A stretch of DNA of 11,768 bases, taken from the NCBI GenBank assembly GCA_020024075.1, contig JAHHUJ010000050.1, positions 1 to 11,768 of the forward strand, in the 5' to 3' direction. The translations under genes and the position numbers were made by a program. Source of the DNA: Psychrobacter sp. (lineage in GTDB: Bacteria > Pseudomonadota > Gammaproteobacteria > Pseudomonadales > Moraxellaceae). A model generated the notes under the pieces. That model saw only the letters and a program-made list of their open reading frames with translations. It made no database searches and had not been told where the DNA came from. Shown in pieces: positions 1-5,317 of this stretch; the stretch's first letter is position 1; the number at the start of each line of letters is the position of its first letter.

Positions 1-7
1 CCTTTAA

Positions 8-556
8 TCATTGAGCAGGGGCATTATTACCGTTACCTGCTCTTTTGCCCATTCCGCTTTTAAATCTAGCTTGTCTGTCTTCACGTATTTTTGCTAGCTG
101 AGCCTTTTGCTCATCAGTCAGAATTTGCGCCATAGCATGCTGATTCTGAACACGTTCAATAAATCTTTGCTTAGCAAAAGCGGCTTGCTGCTCTGCTAAA
201 TTGTTTAAAGCAGTGGTATTTAAAGTGGGACTATTTATTAGGGCTTGAGTCTGGGCGTGCATCTGCTGCATTTGAGCTTGGTGCTGCTGACGTTTGGCCT
301 GGTTTTTTTGTTGTTGCACCTCTCTCAAAGCTTGCATTTGGGCTTGTTGTTCAGCGGTTAAATTAAGCTGCTGGTAGCCATAGCCACCACCACGTTTGCC
401 CATTTGGCCCCCTTTATAATACTGGCCTTGCATACCTTGCTGCATATTAGTAGCTGCTGTGGTTTGAGTTTCAGAGACAGCACTAGCCTGAGTACAGCCG
501 ACCATTGCTAAGCTACCTGATAAAGCCAATACAGAACTTAATACTAATTTTTTCAT
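8..556 (-). CDS. Spy/CpxP-family periplasmic stress protein, possible lipoprotein
   Basis: A 182-residue exported protein with two LTxxQ motifs (LTAEQ at 66-70, LTDEQ at 146-150), the signature of the Spy/CpxP family of periplasmic chaperones and kinase inhibitors. The region between them is Gln- and Met-rich and predicted helical, as expected for this all-alpha family. The N-terminus is a signal peptide (MKK, then a hydrophobic stretch) ending in M-V-G-C at 18-21, which fits the relaxed lipoprotein lipobox; a signal peptidase I site after ASA (about 26) is the alternative. I chose the ATG at 556 over the in-frame GTG at 565 because AAGGG (566-570) stands 8-9 bases upstream of the ATG and the GTG overlaps that site. 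The gene is divergent from a CpxR/CpxA-like pair, the same layout as cpxP-cpxRA in enterobacteria, so a role as feedback inhibitor or chaperone in that pathway is inferred. Sequence similarity alone cannot separate Spy from CpxP. Confidence 0.85.
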   Translation of the reverse strand: MKKLVLSSVLALSGSLAMVGCTQASAVSETQTTAATNMQQGMQGQYYKGGQMGKRGGGYGYQQLNLTAEQQAQMQALREVQQQKNQAKRQQHQAQMQQMHAQTQALINSPTLNTTALNNLAEQQAAFAKQRFIERVQNQHAMAQILTDEQKAQLAKIREDRQARFKSGMGKRAGNGNNAPAQ

Positions 557-903
557 AATATTCACCCTTAACGCCAGTGTTAACTAAATGTCATTTATTA
601 ATTTTAGATTTCTAAAAAAGAGCTGACATTCAGTTTGGTTTAGTTGAGTAAGCCCTACTCCTTTACTTTACTTGCCTAGCCTTACTCACTTGATAATCTT
701 ATGATAGAACAGTTGCACGTAACTTAATTTGATGAAAGTTTAAGAAAGGTAACAATTACTACAGTTATCTACTTCTGCACTTGCTTGTGACAACAACCAT
801 AGTTAGTATTTCTAACCATTATCACTTAAAAAACTTTATTAAAATTGACAGGCAAAAGCTCTATATTTAGGACCATTAATTATTCAACTTTCAGGACAGG
901 TTC
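557..903. promoter_or_regulatory. Divergent intergenic region between the CpxP-like gene and the response regulator
   Basis: About 340 non-coding bases that must hold both divergent promoters. Visible structure: inverted repeat AATGTCA (587-593) / TGACATT (624-630) enclosing a smaller palindrome TTTTAGA-TT-TCTAAAA (602-617); inverted repeat GAGTAAG (646-652) / CTTACTC (681-687) flanking a tandem TTTACTTTAC (662-671), which reads GTAAAGTAAA on the minus strand. GTAAA is the half-site of the CpxR box, but here the two halves abut instead of being separated by five bases. A TTGACA at 845-850 looks like a -35, but no good -10 follows at 16-18 bases. I cannot place either transcription start with confidence. 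Confidence 0.4.
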
Positions 904-1575
904 ATGACACATATTCTATTAGGTGATGACGACACAGAGCTATCTGACTTATTAGCAGAGTATCTTACCAACCATGGTATTGAGTGTGACTGTGCCTATG
1001 ATGGAGAGCAGGTTTTGGAAAGAATTAAAGCGCATAATTATGACTTAATTGTGCTCGATATTATGATGCCTAAAATTGATGGGCTAAGTGTACTGCGTCA
1101 ACTGCCCACCTTAACCCAAACGCCCGTCATTATGCTGACCGCAAAAGGTGATGAGATTGATCGCATTATTGGTTTAGAGCTAGGAGCAGATGACTATATC
1201 GCCAAACCTTGCAACCCCCGTGAGCTATTGGCCCGCATTAATGCCGTTATTAAACGCACCACTGCTCAAAGCTCCGAGTTTGCCCCCTTAGTGCATGATC
1301 GGTTAGAGCTGGATCAGGTGCACCGCATTTGTAAGGTAGATGGTGAAAGTTTACAAGTCACCGGTACCGAATTTGATTTGCTGGTCGCCTTACTACAGCA
1401 GCAAGGCAATGTGGCGAGTAAGGAATGGCTCTCACAAACCGTGTTGCAACGGGAGCTACAGCCCCTTGATCGAAGCTTAGATGTCCATGTTTCTCGTTTG
1501 CGAAAAAAACTACAGCCCTTCCATGAAGACCCCATTAAGGCCGTTCGAGGCAAAGGTTATCAGTTGGTTTTGTAG
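904..1575 (+). CDS. cpxR: CpxR-like OmpR-family response regulator
   Basis: A 223-residue two-component response regulator: receiver domain (1-120) plus OmpR/PhoB winged-helix DNA-binding domain (about 130-223). The acidic pocket D8-D9-D10, phosphoacceptor D52 (in VLDIMMP), T79 and K101 are all present. The closest family member I recognise is enterobacterial CpxR, on shared stretches such as TPVIMLTA, GLELGADDY, TGTEFDLL and RGKGY. One oddity is Cys103 after K101-P102, where CpxR and most relatives have Phe. The ATG at 904 is preceded by AGGA (893-896) at 7 bases. It is followed after 24 bases by the sensor kinase, so the two are probably one operon, with the CpxP-like gene divergent. By analogy it controls envelope-protein folding and proteolysis genes; a CpxR-like box upstream of prc in this window supports this. 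RstA-type regulators are a less likely alternative. Confidence 0.88.
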   Translation: MTHILLGDDDTELSDLLAEYLTNHGIECDCAYDGEQVLERIKAHNYDLIVLDIMMPKIDGLSVLRQLPTLTQTPVIMLTAKGDEIDRIIGLELGADDYIAKPCNPRELLARINAVIKRTTAQSSEFAPLVHDRLELDQVHRICKVDGESLQVTGTEFDLLVALLQQQGNVASKEWLSQTVLQRELQPLDRSLDVHVSRLRKKLQPFHEDPIKAVRGKGYQLVL

Positions 1576-1599
1576 TGTCTGTTATAGAGTAATATTTTT

Positions 1600-3267
1600 A
1601 TGAATAAAACGGCGTCAAAAAGTACGCGTCAACATCGATTCCAGCAACCGCTTAACTTATTCTGGCGGCTATTTCTGAGTATGTTGGCTATTTTACTACT
1701 GACCTCCGCCTTGTCAGTGGGTATCGAGCGGTGGATCAATACAAAAGAGCTCAATAATAGAATGCAGATGCAAGTAGCGCGCTTACTCATTGCCCGTCAA
1801 GAGGCTGTCACAGCCTTAACTAATGATGACCTGCAGACACTTAAGCAGTTATACCGTGACAATCGATGGTTAATGGCTCAAATGCGTATTGTGGATGAGA
1901 ATGGAGAACAAGTCCTCCCTAAGTTTGGGCGCTTTCGCCCTGAGACTAATCGTGGAGGTCACTATCGACCCGCAACCCGCTCAGAGTTTCAGCATGCCGC
2001 TCCGCCTGCTAATGATGTGGCGTTACAGCAGTCTCCTAACTCGCAACAGCACTATTCACGCTTTTTCTCAACTTTTAGCGAGCAACCTTGGCAACAAGTC
2101 AGCGCTGACATTACCAACTACCCAGAATTAGAGGATACTAGCATCACCTCTAACAGTGGTAAAACTTATGTTATACAGCTACAACCTAGGCTGTCATTGC
2201 ATGATCTTATGTCCCTGCGTAAAGATCATACTTTAATTAGAGTTTCACTGATCTTGCTGTTTAGCATTCTAGTCTGTTATTGGTTAAGCCGAGCGTTAAC
2301 AGGCCGTATTCAGCGAGTACAAAAAGCGGTGCATCTGATGAGTGAAGGCCAATTTAGCGCAGCAGAGGAGCTAAAAAACCTAGGCAATGATGAATTAGGC
2401 AGGTTGGCAAAAGATGTGTCCAAGCTGTCCACCCGCTTAGCCAATAGTGAGCTGGCTCGCAAACAAATGCTAAGTGATATCTCTCATGAACTGCGCTCAC
2501 CACTGGCCAGACTAGATGTGGCTACGGAACTGACCCGTGACTTCGCACCCGAAGCGGGGCATTATCTAGACCGTATTGAAAAAGAATCCTTGCGTATGAA
2601 TGAGCTTATTGAGCACATTATACAAATTCAATCACTACAAATGCGCCAAAATACTTTGGATATAGAGGCCCACCAGCGTATTGATTTATATACCCTTATT
2701 GATGAAATCAGACAGGATGTCTGCTTTGAATTTCAAGATAAGGCGGTTAGCTGGCAATGGCGGCTTCTGAATGCAGGAGAACTGGTAGAATCACAAAACA
2801 CTGTGGCTAAAGATCGCTACACACTGATGGGAGACCCACAGCAATTACACAGTGCTTTTGAAAACATCATTCGTAATGCCTTTACCCATACCGCGGCCGG
2901 ATCAAGTGTCAAGGTCAGCTTAGACAGTTTCGTTCATCCAGAGTATCAGACGCCTTATCTAAGGGTACAAGTTATTGACGAAGGTAGCGGAGTGGCTGAA
3001 GCAGATTTACAGCGTATTTTTCAGCCCTTTGTCAGATTAAGCACCTCTAGAGAGCGCTTAAATCCGCCTCAGGCAAAGCAGCATGACAACCCCTCTCATA
3101 CTCCTCAAAAAAAATCCAGTGGTTATGGTTTAGGATTGGCCATTGCTCATGCCATTATCATGGTGCATCAAGGGGAGCTTGTGGCATACAACCGCCAAGA
3201 TGGTGTCTCTGGATTAATTATTGAGGCAACTTTGCCAACTCATAACAAGCCAACCCAGCATAAATAG
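1600..3267 (+). CDS. cpxA: CpxA-like sensor histidine kinase
   Basis: A 555-residue inner-membrane sensor kinase, about 100 residues longer than E. coli CpxA. Layout: cytoplasmic N-terminus, TM1 (about 20-42), periplasmic sensor domain (about 45-205), TM2 (about 210-232), HAMP (about 233-290), HisKA with H296 in SDISHELRSP, and an ATPase domain with N box (N426 in ENIIRNAF), G1 box (D460 in DEGSGV), F box (FQPFVRL) and G2 box (GYGLGLAIA, 508-516). The SDISHELRSP context resembles CpxA. Extra length lies in the periplasmic part (Arg-, Gln-, Ser-rich, about 100-165) and in the ATP lid, where some 25 polar residues separate the F and G2 boxes. The ribosome binding site is weak (AGAG at 1586-1589), compatible with translational coupling to the regulator 24 bases upstream. 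It should phosphorylate that regulator on D52 in response to misfolded envelope protein; the periplasmic LTxxQ protein encoded divergently is the likely modulator. The family call is firm, the CpxA orthology less so. Confidence 0.85.
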   Translation: MNKTASKSTRQHRFQQPLNLFWRLFLSMLAILLLTSALSVGIERWINTKELNNRMQMQVARLLIARQEAVTALTNDDLQTLKQLYRDNRWLMAQMRIVDENGEQVLPKFGRFRPETNRGGHYRPATRSEFQHAAPPANDVALQQSPNSQQHYSRFFSTFSEQPWQQVSADITNYPELEDTSITSNSGKTYVIQLQPRLSLHDLMSLRKDHTLIRVSLILLFSILVCYWLSRALTGRIQRVQKAVHLMSEGQFSAAEELKNLGNDELGRLAKDVSKLSTRLANSELARKQMLSDISHELRSPLARLDVATELTRDFAPEAGHYLDRIEKESLRMNELIEHIIQIQSLQMRQNTLDIEAHQRIDLYTLIDEIRQDVCFEFQDKAVSWQWRLLNAGELVESQNTVAKDRYTLMGDPQQLHSAFENIIRNAFTHTAAGSSVKVSLDSFVHPEYQTPYLRVQVIDEGSGVAEADLQRIFQPFVRLSTSRERLNPPQAKQHDNPSHTPQKKSSGYGLGLAIAHAIIMVHQGELVAYNRQDGVSGLIIEATLPTHNKPTQHK

Positions 3268-3376
3268 GCGACTCCAAAACTCAGCATAAATAGACAGCTT
3301 AGCTATCCTGAACAGCTTCCCTGAACCATTTAATAATCCTAGGCATCCATATTACCCAAAGAAACCAAGATTGCCC
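3268..3376. other. Non-coding spacer between the kinase gene and the first sRNA terminator
   Basis: No gene seen. A 12-base direct repeat CAGCATAAATAG occurs at 3256-3267 (covering the kinase stop codon) and again at 3282-3293. On the minus strand the stretch 3300-3350 carries several further GGA triplets, including AGCT-GTTCAGGAT-AGCT-like pairing near 3301-3316, and may be a decayed remnant of the neighbouring RNA repeats. It also separates two convergent transcripts. Confidence 0.3.
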
Positions 3377-3674
3377 AAAGAAACAAAGCCGCACAACTTA
3401 CGTTATGCGGCTTTCGCTGTGTGTCATCCTGACTATAATATTAACCCCCATCCCTGAACAGTTAATACTAGCGAGCATCCTGCTCTGTTTGTACCCCCGG
3501 TCACTGTAATAGTTACAGTCATTCCAGGTCATGTATCCCTACATCAATATGGCTCTATATCATCCTAGATATGTTGCTCATACTTGCTAACTTAATAGCG
3601 GCCTATCCCTATAACGGAAGTTTTCATTGTAACCAATTAAACCACTCAATCCTTTGAGTCATCATCCTTAATGC
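3377..3674 (-). ncRNA. Predicted Csr/Rsm-type CsrA-sequestering sRNA, copy A
   Basis: A predicted RNA of about 300 nt read on the minus strand from near 3674 to a terminator at 3385-3414. On that strand it has nine GGA triplets, most in the loops of short hairpins: GTCA-GGA-TGAC (3423-3433), GAGCA-GGA-TGCTC (3473-3485), ATGTA-GGGA-TACAT (3531-3544), ATATC-TAGGAT-GATAT (3557-3572), ACTCAA-AGGA-TTGAGT (3644-3659) and CATTA-AGGA-TGATG (3660-3673). Repeated A(N)GGA in hairpin loops is the hallmark of CsrB/CsrC/RsmX/Y/Z RNAs, which titrate the translational regulator CsrA/RsmA. A GacA-type palindrome sits 68 bases upstream of the predicted start. No reading frame of note crosses it. The ends are predicted from the -10 and terminator, not measured. 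CsrA and GacS/GacA would have to be encoded elsewhere. Confidence 0.82.
3385..3414 (-). terminator. Rho-independent terminator of sRNA copy A
   Basis: The stem AAAGCCGCA / TGCGGCTTT (9 bp, extended by AAC/GTT after one mismatch) is followed on the minus strand by a U-rich tail (GTTTCTTT, 3377-3384). The stem core GCCGCA/TGCGGC is shared with the other two copies. On the plus strand the tail is weak (CTTTCGCTGT), so it probably acts mainly on the minus strand. Confidence 0.8.
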
Positions 3675-3750
3675 CGTACAGCTATAGTCTCAAATTACCC
3701 AATCTAATGTAAGTGGTAATAGCGTCAGGTCGTGTAAGCATATACTTACA
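3675..3750 (-). promoter_or_regulatory. GacA-type activated promoter of sRNA copy A
   Basis: The 18-base element at 3733-3750 reads TGTAAGTATATGCTTACA on the minus strand and matches the known GacA/UvrY upstream activating sequence TGTAAG-N6-CTTACA exactly in both half-sites. Then come 19 bases, a second half-site CTTACA (3708-3713), 21 bases, and the -10 TATAGC (3681-3686). The start is predicted about 7 bases on, near 3674, placing the palindrome centre at about -68. No good -35 is present, as expected for an activator-dependent promoter. The spacings are identical in all three copies. Confidence 0.8.
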
Positions 3751-3783
3751 AGGCTATTTATTGGTGTCCAATCAGGGACTAGA

Positions 3784-3959
3784 TACAACAAAGCCGCATA
3801 ACGTTCATTATGCGGCTTTGTTATTGTCATCCTGACAATCTATTATTGTCTACCCCATCCTAGAATAGACAATAATATGAGCTTCCTGCTCTGCTGGTAC
3901 TTACTATATATCCTGATAGAAGAGTTACACTCTTTATCCTGATTCATCATCCTTGATGT
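3784..3959 (-). ncRNA. Predicted Csr/Rsm-type CsrA-sequestering sRNA, copy B
   Basis: A predicted RNA of about 175 nt on the minus strand, the shortest of the three copies but dense in GGA: six in about 135 nt between the start and the terminator. Hairpins on the RNA strand: ATTGTCA-GGA-TGACAAT (3823-3839); a 12-bp stem TATTATTGTCTA/TAGACAATAATA (3841-3877) with a loop containing AGGA; GAGC-AGGAA-GCTC (3879-3891); CTAT-N8-ATAG with CAGGAT in the loop (3904-3919); AGAGT-GTA-ACTCT (3921-3933, no GGA); CATCA-AGGA-TGATG (3945-3958). One GGA near 3937-3939 lies in an unpaired linker. It is in tandem with and upstream of copy A; its terminator ends about 35 bases from the copy A activator palindrome. 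Role inferred as for CsrB/RsmZ-type RNAs: binding and titrating CsrA. Confidence 0.82.
3787..3822 (-). terminator. Rho-independent terminator of sRNA copy B
   Basis: A perfect 15-bp stem (AACAAAGCCGCATAA / TTATGCGGCTTTGTT) with a 6-base loop CGTTCA. The U residues at the end of the minus-strand stem (CTTTGTTGTAT) serve as the tail. The inner 24 bases are identical to the terminator of copy C, showing a recent common origin or conversion between copies. Confidence 0.82.
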
Positions 3960-4035
3960 AGTAAAGCTATGTTCTCAAATTAATGAAGCCAATGTAAGAC
4001 GTAATAACGTCAGGGTATGTAAGCATATGCTTACA
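3960..4035 (-). promoter_or_regulatory. GacA-type activated promoter of sRNA copy B
   Basis: The perfect 18-base palindrome TGTAAGCATATGCTTACA lies at 4018-4035 and matches the GacA upstream activating sequence. It is followed on the minus strand by 19 bases, half-site CTTACA (3993-3998), 21 bases and the -10 CATAGC (3966-3971), weaker than TATAGC in the other copies. The predicted start is near 3959. A palindrome GACGT-AATA-ACGTC (3998-4011) sits in the spacer. Confidence 0.8.
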
Positions 4036-4399
4036 AGTGTTATTCAATGGCCTATCAAAGATCTAAAGCTAAAGCTCAAAAAAGATTAACTGCAAAAAAA
4101 ACCAAAACTACTACTAAGTCCACGTATGACTTATGATTACTGTCGTTAAATTTCACTAACAATAACAACAAAAATACCCTCATAACCTCTAAAAATTGTT
4201 ACACAGCTGAGACTGATAAAGCGCATACTATTTATTGGTTAAAGGTCTTAAAAGGATTATAACTCTTAAAAGTTATAGCACTTAAAACTTAAAAGCAGTT
4301 AATACTTAATCAGCTAAAGACTTAGTGAATAACCAACCAAGTTCGTTTTATGAAACAAAAAACCAATAATTTCTTCAAATATCCCAAAGGAATAGAGCC
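4036..4399. promoter_or_regulatory. AT-rich leader region upstream of csbD
   Basis: About 360 bases between the copy B activator site and csbD. It must hold the csbD promoter, which I cannot place firmly; CATACT at 4224-4229 is a possible stress-type -10 without a convincing -35. Four CTTAAAA motifs recur between about 4247 and 4295, and one stem-loop is clear: TATAACT (4258-4264) / AGTTATA (4271-4277) with a 6-base loop. The stretch 4059-4110 is A-rich with tandem CTAAAG/CTAAAG. A 29-codon basic frame at 4047-4136 has no ribosome binding site and I do not call it a gene. Confidence 0.35.
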
Positions 4400-4603
4400 A
4401 TGAATAAGGATACTTTTAAAGGTGAGTGGAACCAACTAAAAGGTAAAATAAAACAAGAATGGGCTGAGCTTACTGATGATGATTTAATGCACGCAGAAGG
4501 CAGCTTCGATAAGTTGGTCGGCAAGATCCAAGAACGTTACGGTCAGACCAAAGATAAAGTGGAACAACAAGTGCGAGAGTGGCGAAACAAGCATGATGTT
4601 TAG
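4400..4603 (+). CDS. CsbD-family stress-response protein
   Basis: A 67-residue, strongly charged, hydrophilic protein without signal peptide or membrane segment. It matches the CsbD family (E. coli YjbJ, B. subtilis CsbD) in length and in its typical elements: N-terminal F-K-G-x-W-N-Q-L-K-G-K-I-K, a central LTDDDL-x-x-A-x-G-x-x-D-K-L-x-G-K-I-Q-x-RYG, and a charged C-terminal helix. Family members are abundant under general stress (sigma-B in Bacillus, stationary phase in E. coli), but the molecular function is unknown. The start is supported by AAAGGA (4386-4391) 8 bases before the ATG. It is the only protein gene inside the sRNA cluster, lying between copy B and copy C and reading against them. 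The hairpin at 4666-4708 can serve as its terminator on the plus strand. Confidence 0.9.
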   Translation: MNKDTFKGEWNQLKGKIKQEWAELTDDDLMHAEGSFDKLVGKIQERYGQTKDKVEQQVREWRNKHDV

Positions 4604-4663
4604 TCCAATGCTCTAGCAGTCCGTTTATCTGGATCTGAAGCAAAATCACCAAAACAATTAGCC

Positions 4664-5102
4664 AAAACAATAAAGCCGCATAACGTTCATTATGCGGCTT
4701 TTATTGTTGTCATCCTGACACCTTATTGTCTCCTACCCCATCCTAGAATAGTCAACCATAGCGAGCATCCTGCTCTAACGTACCTTTCCCTTTGATCTTA
4801 AGTATCACATCCTGTCATACTAAAATAAAGGGTGTGTCTCCTTACTAACCCTATGACTCCGTATCAGCCTAGATACTATTTAACTTAAATACTTTAACTA
4901 AAGCTCTTTAACTAAAAGACTCATTAATCAAAGCACTCGCTAAAAAGTTCATAGGTGGCTATTATCGAATTTAAAAATCTTTTAACAGCCTATCTTCCTT
5001 AACCCGGTAGCTTTATTTGTCGTTTTGGGGCTTACAACCTAAGTTATAACCCTAGACCAATCAAATAAAGCACTCAATCCTTTGAGTCATCGTCCTTGAT
5101 GC
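4664..5102 (-). ncRNA. Predicted Csr/Rsm-type CsrA-sequestering sRNA, copy C
   Basis: A predicted RNA of about 440 nt on the minus strand, the longest copy, with eleven GGA triplets. Hairpins on the RNA strand: TGTCA-GGA-TGACA (4708-4720); GAGCA-GGA-TGCTC (4763-4775); AGTAT...ACA-GGA-TGT...ATACT with one internal mismatch (4801-4821); GTATC-TAGGCT-GATAC (4861-4876, AGG without A); ACTCAA-AGGA-TTGAGT (5072-5087); CATC-AAGGAC-GATG (5088-5101). The 5' part is nearly identical to copy A and the 3' part resembles copy B. The middle (about 4880-5030) is AT-rich and poor in GGA, so either it is an insertion within the RNA or the transcript is processed. The csbD gene separates it from copies A and B. 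Role inferred as CsrA titration; ends are predicted only. Confidence 0.78.
4666..4708. terminator. Bidirectional terminator for csbD and sRNA copy C
   Basis: A long stem: AACAATAAAGCCGCATAA against TTATGCGGC-TTTTATTGTT, with a 6-base loop CGTTCA and one bulged base. U-rich runs follow on both strands (CTTTTATTGTTG on plus, CTTTATTGTTTT on minus). It lies 62 bases after the csbD stop and at the 3' end of the predicted minus-strand sRNA, so it probably serves both. Confidence 0.8.
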
Positions 5103-5178
5103 CGTAAAGCTATAATCTCAAATTGAAGGCCCTCATGTAAGTCGCCAAAGCGTCATGTGTTGTAAGCATATGCTTACA
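5103..5178 (-). promoter_or_regulatory. GacA-type activated promoter of sRNA copy C
   Basis: The perfect palindrome TGTAAGCATATGCTTACA lies at 5161-5178. On the minus strand 19 bases follow, then half-site CTTACA (5136-5141), 21 bases and the -10 TATAGC (5109-5114); start predicted near 5102. The stretch from ATTTGAGA through TATAGCTTTACGGCATCAAGGA is almost the same as in copy A (split here only for length). Spacings equal those of copies A and B. Confidence 0.8.
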
Positions 5179-5211
5179 CAGCTATTTTATGACTATGCTC
5201 CTTTGTTTTTT

Positions 5212-5240
5212 AATAAAAAAAACCTTCACACCCCTGGAGG
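5212..5240 (-). terminator. Possible terminator downstream of prc
   Basis: On the minus strand an imperfect short stem (CCTCC at 5240-5236 with GAAGG at 5227-5223, one mismatch) is followed by eight T residues (5222-5215). It lies about 80 bases past the prc stop and just before the activator palindrome of sRNA copy C, so it would insulate the sRNA from prc transcription. The stem is weak, hence the low confidence. Confidence 0.35.
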
Positions 5241-5317
5241 CATAAAGATTTGTAAATAAATATGATTTAGTAGCCAAGTCAATTTTAGTTTTAAAAAACT
5301 GTATTACTATATTAAAA

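Noticed and set aside
656..690. GTAAAGTAAA upstream of the CpxP-like gene as a CpxR box
   Set aside because: The half-sites are adjacent, without the 5-base spacing, so I list it only as part of the intergenic description.
845..867. TTGACA (845-850) and TATATT (862-867) as the response-regulator promoter
   Set aside because: The spacing is only 11 bases, far from the 16-18 needed.
4047..4136. A 29-codon frame encoding a basic Lys/Thr-rich peptide (MAYQRSKAKAQK...), just beyond the copy B activator site
   Set aside because: It has no ribosome binding site, lies in A-rich low-complexity DNA that favours Lys codons, and matches no family I know.
3385..4708. Repeated GCCGCATAA hairpins considered as REP/BIME elements, miniature transposons or a CRISPR-like array
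   Set aside because: The hairpins stand at fixed places relative to GacA boxes and GGA hairpins and have U-rich tails. There are no terminal inverted repeats with target duplications, nor regular repeat-spacer units, so terminators of sRNAs explain them better.
3733..5178. Reading the palindromes as activator sites for plus-strand transcripts
   Set aside because: The palindrome is symmetric, but the half-site, -10, GGA loops and terminator order fit only the minus strand; on the plus strand the triplets read TCC.
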